Shown: positions 46,540 to 57,980 of the stretch, one piece after another
Layout: each line of letters starts with the position of its first letter
Position numbering within the stretch: the first letter of the stretch is position 1
NCBI RefSeq assembly: GCF_029168945.1
Contig: NC_083601.1
Coordinates: forward strand, 17,946,160 to 18,010,159
Reading direction: 5' to 3'
Length of the DNA: 64,000 nt
Source of the DNA: Cannabis sativa
Lineage: Eukaryota; Streptophyta; Magnoliopsida; Rosales; Cannabaceae
The notes under the pieces: model-generated
The model's input: the letters and a program-made list of their open reading frames with translations, nothing else
What the model was told of the DNA's origin: nothing
The model's database searches: none
Made by a program: the position numbers and the translations under genes

Positions 46540-47874
46540 GTTTGGTTAAGCTCACTCACTCACAGTTAGTTTCTCTTTTAATCTTTTTCATTAAATTAAT
46601 TATTTTTTTAAGTAATACTTTTCACTTTATTTATTAAATGAATTTATATTAATTTTAATGGTCTACGCAGGTGACGGTCAGACGGTATGTTTTTGAAATT
46701 GGGAGAACATATTACGATATGGCTTTCTCTTTTTCTTTTTTTTTGTGGGGATTACATCTAGCTTTTCTTAACAGTGTCCAAATCTTGATATCATAAGATT
46801 ATAGTTTTTTGGGTGCTGTCGTTTAATATGTAGATTGTCGTTTAAGAGCATGAAGTTATGAGCATATATAAACTTCAGCTCAGATGTCTGTGCATAATGT
46901 TTAGGTACTTTATGAATCAAGCAAGAATGTGTAATAGAGATATATTCCAATATCATGTCTCGTTTCGTAGATGAAATCTTTACAATTTTGATTAAAAGAG
47001 AAAAGAAGAAAAAAGTGCAGAATATCTGAATGAGAATATGAATATTTGAAAATATCTTAATAAGGTAATTTTGTCGTATTCGATAAAGACAATTTGGAAT
47101 GATATATCATCTCTTTTTTAATTTTTTTTTCTTTACTTCCTGACATCCAACATCTGAATTTTTTTATGATTATCCACTGTCTCTATCCTTCAAACCAAAA
47201 CATAACTTGATATAGAGGAGAGGGAGGGAGCCCACTAGAAGGAAGGTTGAAGCCAGACCACATTTTTAATGGGACAACAAAACTAGTGTTCATTAAAGTT
47301 GAAATTGATGAGTTAATACATCGTGTCAATCAAAATGTGGGATATACTTGAATATAAGCAAATAGATGCCCAAACTCGATCCTGCTCCAATTGAGGCGAT
47401 GCCTTTTCCAAAAATTTCAATTCTAATCTTAACCGCACACATAATATATGTTAAAGAAAAAGGAATTGGCCACACTCACCCAACAGCAAATGTTCATTTA
47501 CATTTTACAGTAAGTCTCGTGATGAAAACAGTCACAACTATACGGTAGGAGAGCTACACAAAATAGCTTGTTAATTATTTAACTACTTGCATAGAAGAGG
47601 AAAATGAAATTAAAACACTGACATCAACTATGAATCATGCATATGTAATCAATCTTTTATGATTTTTCTTTTTCCTAGTAATTTTTATACTAATTGATAA
47701 TATAAAAAATTATATAGATGTCAAGGACTTGCTATTTCTTTATGCTCGGCTTACCATTATTAGACTCCTGACCAACCTTATTGAAGATGAAGATAAAGAA
47801 TAGGATAAAACAAACCGATCAATTTGTTGTTAGTCCTCATTAAATGCTTTTGTTAGAACTTCCATGTATCTTCT
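46540..47874. other. HSF 3' region and intergenic DNA
   Basis: The HSF 3' UTR probably extends into the first part. No other gene or clear repeat is seen; open frames here are short and match nothing I know. Confidence 0.55.
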
Positions 47875-48900
47875 TTACTTCACTAGCCGTTCTAATGGAG
47901 TGCCGTCTCCCAAATAAGCCAACTGTGACAAGTCATCAGCACTCGTTCTTTGATTCAGAAATCAGATTTAAGTTATTTAATTCCTAAAATAAATGTTCAA
48001 ATTTCTTTTTATTTGGTTTATTAAATTCTCTTACACCAAACAATCTTACAATCACAATTAAGATTTTTCTCTCTTGGCTTTAAATATATGCAAGTTTTAA
48101 GTATTGCATATCTGTTAAGTGAGAGGCGAGCCACACACTTCTAAAATCAAAAGCATTTTAAAAAAGGTAACAAGTAATTTCTGGGGAAGTAGTAATCTTA
48201 GTGAGCTCTAACCTGACTTTCGTGTAGTGCAACATAGCACAAGGATTGATAGATGTACTTACCTGTTCAAGAGAGTTGTTGTCCTCTCCAGCTGAATTCT
48301 TGACCTTAGCCCATTTAGAAAAGCATAATCATCAATTAATTAGAGCCTTAGCCAGAGAAGACAAAGGAAAATAATGCCTATTCATATCTAAAAGATAACC
48401 GTGTAAAGTAAATGAGATGAAGCAACAAATGATAACAAATAAATAACCTATTATACATTCTAGAAATCCCCCATACTCGCATTTGTACAACACCCTCTCA
48501 TATTTTTGTGTGGAGATAGAGTAGGAAAAATATCATCAAGCAGGTGACTCATAATGAGTTGCACATAACACACAGATTTATTACATAGCAAGCAATTTTT
48601 AATTTTTCATGAAGGGGGAGCCGTAAAATTAGGAATGAATAGCTTAACATCAAGAAGAAAGAAAGAGTTATCCTTGGAGATTTGAACCTTTTGGCGCATG
48701 GGAGAACAACAGGGAGTTTTTTCTATGCACATATAAAGTAATTACCTTACAACAATTTCCTCGGCAGATGATGATGCCCTTTTTTCTGCTTGCTCTAATA
48801 TATCTCTACACTCTTGGAGAACTTTGCCTCCCTCAGTAGGGTTAAAGTAATCTGCAGATCCAGTTAACTGCTGTGCTATTTTAAGTTCTTTTGTTCCATT
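47875..48900 (-). CDS. Unrecognised gene or gene remnant, three possible exons
   Basis: On the minus strand an exon at about 48898-48746 reads AQQLTGSADYFNPTEGGKVL and LQECRDILEQAEKRASSSAEE, then a GT donor. A 42-bp exon (48304-48263) and a last exon (47947-47875, ending LAYLGDGTPLERLVK and TAA) join to it in frame with AG acceptors and GT donors. The text has codon-like composition unlike the flanking AT-rich DNA. No domain is recognised. Upstream pieces (49060-49330), including AKDYEVAVAVL with an in-frame TAG and a good donor at the cagGTGGG near 49311, may belong to the same gene; that stop suggests decay. The 5' end is not defined. Confidence 0.42.
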
Positions 48901-49752
48901 TCAGTGTAAGATCAGATGGACTTGCTCCCTTTATTAAAAGAGATATCAAGCAACTCCAGTACCTTATGGATTATCTTTACATGTTAAATGCTTGTATTGT
49001 GGCAAAGCCTTATCAAGAGTAACTGCATTAATTTTGAATTTAACAATATAATTGCAGCAGATAGAACCACCGAGACATCATCAGGAGCAGTTTTGTCGAG
49101 AATACATGTATAAAGTGCCAGTGAAAACATAACTATACAAGGCATAAATAATGTAAATGAAAACAACCCATAATGTATTCCCAACAACTACGAGCAGTAT
49201 ACGAGCATTATAACAGTATGTTAGGATGTTATTATTGTCTATTACACCAGGAACAAAGTTTAACCATCATTACAGAATTAATCCAAAGAGCTCAAAGATA
49301 CAAAACCCACCTGATAAAGCACTCCAATTCGGCAACTTGAAACGTGAAAGAAGCGTAGCGAACAATCTATTCACACAAAACCGCCACAGCCACCTCGTAA
49401 TCCTTAGCCATGTCCTTCAATTCGAACCTAGAACATCTACCCTACGACCCAGCATACGCACTCCGAAAGAACTCATTTCCCCCTCGAGAATGCACCGGAA
49501 TTTTCCTACCTCCGGTCACGGCGAAGCTGGGTTTGGTAAAGAATTCAAAATAGAAGAGAGTACAGATTCTGCGAGAAGCGATAGAGGCCAACATCGGAAG
49601 GCTCAGGCTCCGATGAGACTTGCCTTAAGTAACGATTATTGGTTAAGACCTCCTTATAAATAATCAGAAAATCTAGTTTTGGTACCATGCTGCTAAATCC
49701 CAAAACTTGCTATAAACATAAATCGGACCTCCATAGCTAGTTACTGTTTTAC
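48901..49752. other. Possible 5' part of the minus-strand gene
   Basis: The plus-strand open frame here (49226-49663) has no known similarity and is probably antisense to gene-like text. The minus strand has short coding-like segments and one strong splice donor near 49311, but no complete exon chain could be built. Confidence 0.35.
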
Positions 49753-49768
49753 AGGCCCGCCAAGAGTT

Positions 49769-50254
49769 ATGATTGTTTTAAGTTGGAATTGCCGTGGGCT
49801 TGGAAATCTATGGACATTTCAATTCCTAAAGGAGATTATTTCTCAAAAGAAACCCAATGTCATTTTTCTAAGTGAAACAAAATGTAAAAAAAGTAGAGTT
49901 GAATGGGTGGGGAGGAGTTTGGGCTTTGAAGGTATATTTTGTGTGGAGGCCCAAGGTAGAAAAGGTGGGCTGGCTTTGTTATGGAAAAATGAGGATAATG
50001 AAAGTATCAAGGGCTATTCTCATAATCACATTGATTTTACAGTCACAACTGATACCCAGCAGACTTGGAGACTTACGGGCATTTATGGAGAACCACGAAG
50101 ACACCTGCGATTTCACACTTGGAATTTGCTTCGAACTCTCCATGACTCAACTCAATTACCGTGGTGTGTTATTGGTGATTTCAACAACATCATGTGTCAA
50201 GAAGAGAAGAGGGGAGGTAATCCATACCCAAGAAATCTCATTGAAGGTTTCAAT
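49769..50254 (+). pseudogene. LINE ORF2, endonuclease N-terminal part
   Basis: MIVLSWNCRGLGN followed by FLSETK, GGLALLWKN, LTGIYGEPRR and VIGDFNNI are the signature steps of the LINE endonuclease, which nicks the target DNA. The chain is open up to the copia insertion point and then runs into LTR sequence. Confidence 0.92.
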
Positions 50255-52123
50255 TGTTGGGTTTTATGCCCTAAATAAAACTCTTTACAATCTGATTAGT
50301 TATCGATATAAGAAATTTGAAGTGATTGATGTTTGCATGAATTTTACATGCTAATGGTTTAATATGTTTAATATGTTTATTACATTCATACACACAAAAT
50401 CAGTTAAATCCAGATCATATGTTTATTCACAATTACAGTATCGTCAACACAGTGGAATGTGATTGTGATCATATGAATCAAAAGACTTGGTCCCTGTTTC
50501 ATCAGTGTTATTGGATTTACACTGATGTGATAATCAGCGATGATGTGTACTTACACTTGGAGTAAGTGTTATGTTCTTTCCAGGACATTAGTAAAGTATA
50601 CTAGTTTCGAATGTATGGAGTATACATTGGACTGGACCGATATTGCAACTAAGTTAAGATATTACAAACTTACCGTTATACATATCTTTCCAAGTCAATA
50701 TCAGTAGTTGATCTTAAGATTAAAAGAATCTAAATCCTGATATGCTTAGGCTCAACTCAGGAGTGCTATTCATGTTCTTAGATTTATTAGTTAAGCCTAC
50801 TTTTGGGTCAGGGTGATACGTATATTTTGGGAACATGATAGTATGATTGAGTGGGAGTGCTGAACATAAATATGGAATCTATAGCTTCTACTGGTGTATA
50901 GAAGTCAAGTGATGATTCCCTTCGAGCTTAGCAAATAGAAGTAAATGGATGAGCTCTCGTTTAACTGACTAATTATTAGATCACTAAACACCATTTACAG
51001 GTAGCTAAGTGTTTTAAGGGGAAAAATACATTGAGGGATGAGAACGGTAAAGAAATCCCATCTCGATGTAAATCATCTATATAGAGGATCTTTAAATCAC
51101 AATAAGATTATAACAATGGTTAAATGAGATAGCATATTGATATCGTGGAACATACAATATGCTCTATATAAGTCTGAGAGTGCAATTCTAAGTTCTAAGA
51201 GTGGATTCAACGAAGAATTAATAAGTAGGAATTTACTTGGTAAATTTGGTTCACTTATTGGAAGCTCAGCATATAGATCCATGGTCCCCATTCTAGTTGA
51301 GAACATTCTGCTTGTAAGACTCATTAATTGATTCGTGATTGATCAATTATAATTCTAAAGTTAGACTATGTCTAATTTTATGAATTTTCACTAAGCAGGG
51401 GTGAAATTGTAAAGAAAAGAGTTTCTAGGTTTATTTATTTATTAATGGACTTTATATGTCTAATTAATAATTAAATTAAATGACAATATTATTTAATAAT
51501 GTATTTTAGTTATTAAATAATTAGTTTTGGCATTTAAAAGGTTAGAATTGGAAAATTGGCGTTTTTGAGAAAATAGAGATAAAATTTGATAAAACTGCAA
51601 AATCAAGTGAGGCCCAATACAACACCATGACCGGCCACTTATTGTGGGATTTCAAATTAATATTTTCATTATTTTAATGCCAAATAATTCCTAACCTAAA
51701 CCTAGTAGTTGCCTATAAATAGAAAGTGATGGCTCAGTCAAATCACAAGTTTTCAGATCATCTTTCTGACAGAAATTTCTCTCTTCAGAAAAACTGAGCC
51801 TTCCCCACTTTCTATACCTGGCCGAAATCATCCCTCTCTTTTCCCTTCATCAATTTCGTGACCCTAGTGAAAGAGTAAGACTGTGAAGGATCAAACTTGA
51901 AGAAGAAGGACATCCGGGCTCAGATCTTGATTATACTCTGCTACAGAAAGGATTCAAGGGTTAGAGATCTGAGTGGAATGAGACATTAATTACGCTGCAT
52001 CAATGTAAGGTTTTCTTAACTTTATATGTGTTTAATTTATCGTTTTAGAAAGTTCATATTTAGGGTGTTTAAACAACATACTTGTGAGTAGATCTAAGAT
52101 CCTGGTAAAATAAATATCCAACA
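50255..52123 (+). repeat. Copia B 5' LTR
   Basis: It is 1869 bp with TGTTGG...CCAACA ends and a TATAAATAG box at 51714-51722. It lacks about 42 bp present in the 3' LTR and in family A near 51872 (the tgcccacacacagcaag segment), lost between two AAG triplets. Confidence 0.95.
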
Positions 52124-55100
52124 ACTGGCCTCAGAGCCATGGTAATTGATTTACTTGCAAGAAATTTGGACTTTAAAACGATTGTCTGTTTATTTTTGGA
52201 TGGTATCATGTTGTATTGAGTGTTATTTGATGAATGATTGATGTTTGTGAATTTTCGTGAAACATAATTGCGATTCTAATTAAGCAAGTTACTTTTTTAC
52301 AGAACTCAATTTCGATTTAATTTGAATTAGTTATGATTTTTTGAAGATTTGAAAAAATCGGAGCTGTGCTGAAATTTTCCTGCGATCGCGAAAACTGTCC
52401 TTACAGCTCACAATTTTTTTCGTTTTTCTTCGTTTTTTCATGCTTTTTCATGGAATTAACTTCCGATTTTTTGTGTAGTTTTGTATTTATAGATTTACTA
52501 TTCCTAATTCAATTCTAATTATCATTATGAATTAATTTAATATTTTTTAAATTTAATTCAAGATATTAGTGTAATTTGAATTTTAAAATAGTAAATGTCT
52601 ATCTTATTGCTTAATTATCTATCTTATTTTTAAATTTGATTATATCTTATCTTATTTTTAAATTTAAGGTTAGATTTTAACTATTTTTTAAATTAAATCT
52701 TTTTATATAATTTGACCTTATTTAAATTTAAAATAAGATAACTATAATCATGTAATTTTAAATAGATGTAAGATATTTTGCTAACTTTTAAATTTTGTTA
52801 TTTTATTTATTCAAATTAAATTTAAAATCTGAAAGAGATATTTAATTTATCTTTTCTAATTTTTATTTATAAAATAACATTTAATTTTTAAAAGTAGTTA
52901 GCAAATTTTGAAATGATATTTAGGTTGGTTGAAACCTAATTTTTCAAAATTGTAGGTTTAATTTTAAATATTTTTTTTAAAATAATTTCGAAATTTAAAT
53001 TAATAATTTTTTTTAATTTCGAAAATAAATATTTATTTTATTCTTTTCGAAAATTAAATTTTTATTTAAATTAAATATATATATTTTTTTATTTTAATTT
53101 CGAAATTTATTTATTTAAAATTAAATAAATCCTACTTCCAACTATCCAGCTAACCTTGTTGCAGGAGTATGTGGTTGTAGCTTGTGTGTAAGTTTTTAAA
53201 ACCTATTATTACTTGATTGCAAATAGCCATGGTTACTTTTTGCCAGATCTAATGATCTGATGGCTCCCTTGGTCAAGTTAATAATTTGTAACAGGTATAT
53301 TTTACAATCTTCTTTCATCTGTGTATGACCTAGCAACATGATAGGACCCATCCAAAGTGTGCCTGTGTGAGCCTATATGTTTATTTTATTTTAATATAGA
53401 TACATATAGGTTGTTGCTAAATAAAATGTCACACCATGATAGATTTTATTTAGGTCCATTTAGTTATTGGACCTATTCAATTAATAACAGTTATTTATTT
53501 TAAGGTTAAATTCCTCTCTTTTGGGCCTTGTGTGAGAGTTGGGAGCCATAGAAGTGGGTACGACATACTGAACCCAGCACCCCCTCACATGAACTACCCC
53601 AATTGTGAAGACCCATTTGCCTAATTTGAATAACTGTACTAGGTTAATTATATTAGTTTGACCTAATAAAATTGAATTAGCAACATAATTAACTTTTAAA
53701 ATATATGAAAATTTATTTTCATTTTAATATTTTAAAGTTAATTTTAAGAAAAACACTTTTAGTTTAGATATTATTTCTAGACAAACTATTTGTATTTTTC
53801 TTGTATTTAATTAAATATAGAATTTTAACTAACTAAGATTCTTTCTGGAACTTATTTAATTAAATATTCCTATTTAAGTTATAAATTAGTTGTATCAACT
53901 GATTTTTCTTATCTAACTTAAATTTGAATATTTTATTTAAATTTTAAATCAAGTTGAGGAATCCTAGGCATTAGTTATTAAAGATTCTTAAGATATTTTT
54001 TAAGTTAATATCTTTTCGAATATTAACTTAAAATGGAATATTTTAGATATTTTTTAGGTTAATATCTTTTCGAATATTAACTTAAAAAGATATCTTCAAA
54101 TTAAGTAGTTATAACTTAATTTTTTATATTTAATTAAATCTAAATTTGAAATTATTTAAGTTTTAGATTTTTTCTATATAACTTAAATTAGATATTTTTC
54201 AAATTTTTTGAAAAGATACTTAGTCAAATAAGATATTTTCTAGATAGTAATTTCTAGACTACTTATTATTTCTAATATTTAAATAGGAAAATATTATACT
54301 TTGTGAAATTAATTATTTAAATAATTGATTTTGGTACAATTTTATTAAGTATATTTTTCCTAGTATTAAACTAGAAATAAATAATTAAGCCTTCTCTACA
54401 CTTAATTATTATTTCTTGAATTTAATACATTTAATTAACTTGGAAAATCTAAATATCTAAGTTGATTTTCATCATGATACTTAAATATTTATTGATTTTT
54501 CATGACACTTAATTAAATAGAAAATTATTTTTAGGTTGAAATTTAATTTTTCAACTTAAATTTAAATAATTTTCAATATATATATATTTTTCTTTATTTT
54601 TTTAATCAATTTCGAAAATTGCATTTTATTTATGCTATATTTTCGAATTTTATCTTGAAAAATAGATTGAGTTGTAAATTAATTATTTATTTTAATTAAT
54701 TCTTGGACCAACTCAAGTCAATGATTTTTTCATTTAATTGATTAATTTAAAATAAATGAATTTAAAATATATATAGATACTATTATTAGAAATTGAATTA
54801 ACTAGTCAAAAGAAAATCTAGATAGGTGATACTTTTGCATGAAGTATTTCTTTTCTATTTTTATTATTTTCGAAAATTGTATAGTTTTTATACTTTATAT
54901 TTTCGAACTCAATAAATATATTCTCAAAGGAAATTTTTAAGTTGCTAATTATTTAATTTAATTCAACTTAAATTAATTTCCTTAATATTTATATTTAAGA
55001 TTATTACTAAGATGGAAATAATTAATTTTATTTCAATCACCATCTAAGTATAATTTTATAAATATTTTATTAAATTCTTATTTTTGAATTTTAATTCTTA

Positions 55101-55704
55101 ATTTAGAATTTAATGAGATTTATTTATTAGAATAATAAAGAAAATACATTTTAAAGAATGAGCTTTATTATTATTAAGATATTCGATCTCCATTGTGGGT
55201 TTTATACCGCGTTTGTTTTAGTGAGTAATCCTCCCTAATGGAGGAACGTTCATTAGCAATTTCGCACCGTTTAATCTCGCATGATAAGTGATTTGTAAGT
55301 GTTTTATATGGTATAGATCACCCTAATGGTGGCGACCATATTTGACTTACAAATTGCGAACAATGGTAGAAGTTCATGAGATAGAATAGCCTTGACTCTC
55401 GCCTAAACGGGACAACGCTGGATTCCAATCTTGATCGAATAAAAGGTTGCTGGAATGTTTAACATTTTAGATGAGCTGACAACTCTATTCAATGGATGGT
55501 AGCTTTGACTCTCGCCTAAACGGGACACTGATATCAGTTTGTTGAAAAACCTTGGAAATTATTTAGGATTGAATTTTTTAAGTATTTTCTCATATCTTTC
55601 CTACTTGCTATGTGCTTATAATTTCTGAATTGATTTTGTGTTAAACCATTATTTATTTCTATTTGTTGATTTCTATTATTTTGTAGTATCCTGTTATTAT
55701 CAAA
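52124..55704 (+). other. AT-rich leader of copia B
   Basis: The leader starts with the altered PBS (actggcctcagagcc). It then has AT-rich text matching family A, the tgacctagcaacatgatagg segment, and two copies of the TTGACTCTCGCC motif (55391 and 55504). No coding sequence is seen until the gag ATG at 55705. Confidence 0.8.
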
Positions 55705-56172
55705 ATGAATCCCATGTTATCACTGTTGACTGAAAACAAGCTGAATGGATCTAACTTTAATAAGTGGAATGAGAACATTAATATTGCTCTCATAGGAGAA
55801 AGTGCCTTGTTTGTTTTAACTGAGCCGTCACCTGAAGTGCCTGGGGACAATGCTTCCAAAGCTGTGAAAGAAAAGTATGAGCGTTGGCAGAAAGCAAATG
55901 ACAAAGCTCTATACTTTATGCTTTCTAGCATGGTTGACACCCTCAAAACTCGGTTTTCTAAAACCGAGAAGGCTGCTGAAGTTATGACGAAGTTAAATGA
56001 GCTATTCGGTAAGGCATCACTTCAGTCACGCTTTGACGCGACTAAGAAGTACATTAATGCACGGATGGAACCTCATCAAAACGTGCGTGACCATGTTCTC
56101 CTCATGTCAAGTTATTTCCAAGAAGCCCAGGATCATGGTGCTGAAATGTACAGTGCTACTCATGTCAAGTTA
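55705..56172 (+). pseudogene. Copia gag, C-terminally truncated
   Basis: The frame starts MNPMLSLLTENKLNGSNFNK and shows the copia gag pattern: L-N-G-x-N-F-x-x-W near residues 13-22, then YERWQKANDKALYFML, ELFGKASLQSRFDA, HQNVRDHVLLMSSYFQEA. This is the capsid part (UBN2-type gag family). It is open until about 56172, where it fuses to LTR sequence; the last ~35 residues before the stop at 56277 are LTR-derived. Confidence 0.88.
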
Positions 56173-57980
56173 CATGCTAATGGTTTAATATGTTTATTAC
56201 ATTCACACACAGAATCAGTTAAATCCAGATCATATGTTTATTCACAATTACAGTATCGTCAACACAGTGGAATGTGATTGTGATCATATGAATCAAAAGA
56301 CTTGGTCCCTGTTTCATCAGTGTTATTGGATTTACACTGATGTGATAATCAACGATGATGTGTACTTACACTTGGAGTAAGTGTTATGTTCTTTCCAGGA
56401 AATTAGTAAAGTATACTTGTTTCGAATGTATGGAGTATACATTGGACTGGACCGATATTGCAACTAAGGTAAGATATTACAAACTTACCGTTATACATAT
56501 CTTTCCAAGTCAATATCAGTAGTTGATCTTAAGATTAAAAGAATCTAAATCCTGATATGCTTAGGCTCAACTCAGGAGTGCTATTCATGTTCTTAGATCT
56601 ATTAATTAAGCCTACTTTTGGGTCAGGGTGATACGTATATTTTGGGAACATGATAGTATGATTGAGTGGGAGTGCTGAACATAAATATGGAATCTATAGC
56701 TTCTACTGGTGTATAGAAGTCAAGTGATGATTCCCTTCGAGCTTAGCAAATAGAAGTAAATGGATGAGCTCTTGTTTAACTGACTAATTATTAGATCACT
56801 AAACACCATTTACAGGTAGCTAAGTGTTTTAAGGGGCAAAATACATTGAGGGGTGAGAACGGTAAAGAAATCCCATCTCGATGTAAATCATCTATATAGA
56901 GGATCTTTAAATCACAATAAGATTATAGCAATGGTTAAATGAGATAGCATATTGATATCGTGAAACATATAATATGCTCTATATAAGTCTGAGAGTGCAA
57001 TTCTAAGTTCTAAGAGTGGATTCAACGAAGAATTAATAAGTAGGAATTTACTTGGTAAATTTGGTTCACTTATTGGAAGCTCAGCATATAGATCCATGGT
57101 CCCCATTCTAGTTGAGAACATTCTGCTTGTAAGACTCATTAATTGATTCGTGATTGATCAATTATAATTCTAAAGTTAGACTATGTCTAATTTTATGAAT
57201 TTTCACTAAGCAGGGGTGAAATTGTAAAGAAAAGAGTTTCTAGGTTTATTTATTTATTAATGGACTTTATATGTCTAATTAATAATTAAATTAAATGACA
57301 ATATTATTTAATAATGTATTTTAGTTATTAAATAATTAGTTTTGGCATTTAAAAGGTTAGAATTGGAAAATTGGCGTTTTTGAGAAAATAGAGATAAAAT
57401 TTGATAAAACTGCAAAATCAAGTGAGGCCCAATACAACACCATGGCCGGCCACTTATTGTGGGATTTCAAATTAATATTTTCATTATTTTAATGCCAAAT
57501 AATTCCTAACCTAAACCTAGTAGTTGCCTATAAATAGAAAGTGATGGCTCAGTCAAATCACAAGTTTTCAGATCATCTTTCTGACAGAAATTTCTCTCTT
57601 CAGAAAAACTGAGCCTTCCCCACTTTCTATACCTGGCCGAAATCATCCCTCTCTTTTCCCTTCATCAATTTCGTGACCCTAGTGAAAGAGTAAGTGCCCA
57701 CACACAGCAAGCAGTAACTCAATCATAGATTGGAAGACTGTGAAGGATCAAACTTGAAGAAGAAGGACATTCGGGCTCAGATCTTGATTATACTCTGCTA
57801 CAGAAAGGATTCAAGGGATAGAGATCTGAGTGGAATGAGACATTAATTCCGCTGCATCAATGTAAGGTTTTCTTAACTTTATATGTGTTTAATTTATCGT
57901 TTTAGAAAGTTCATATTTAGGGTGTTTAAACAACATACTTGTGAGTAGATCTAAGATCCTGGTAAAATAAATATCCAACA
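56170..57980 (+). repeat. Copia B 3' LTR, lacking its first 90 bp
   Basis: It matches the 5' LTR from about 50344 onward and has a TATA box at 57529-57537. It keeps the ~42-bp segment absent from the 5' LTR, and ends CCAACA at 57980 directly before the TCAAT duplication. Confidence 0.93.

Larger units (their letters stand above)
50255..57980 (+). mobile_element. Ty1/copia element B, internally deleted, inserted in the LINE
   Basis: The 5-bp TCAAT is present at 50250-50254 and at 57981-57985. The 5' LTR (50255-52123) is followed by the same PBS-like site as family A, an AT-rich leader of about 3.5 kb, and the first half of gag. At about 56170 gag breaks directly into a 3' LTR lacking its first 90 bp. 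The rest of gag, all of pol and the polypurine tract are gone. Confidence 0.95.

Noticed and set aside
49226..49663. 145-codon plus-strand open frame
   Set aside because: No family resemblance; composition suggests it is antisense to gene-like text on the other strand.
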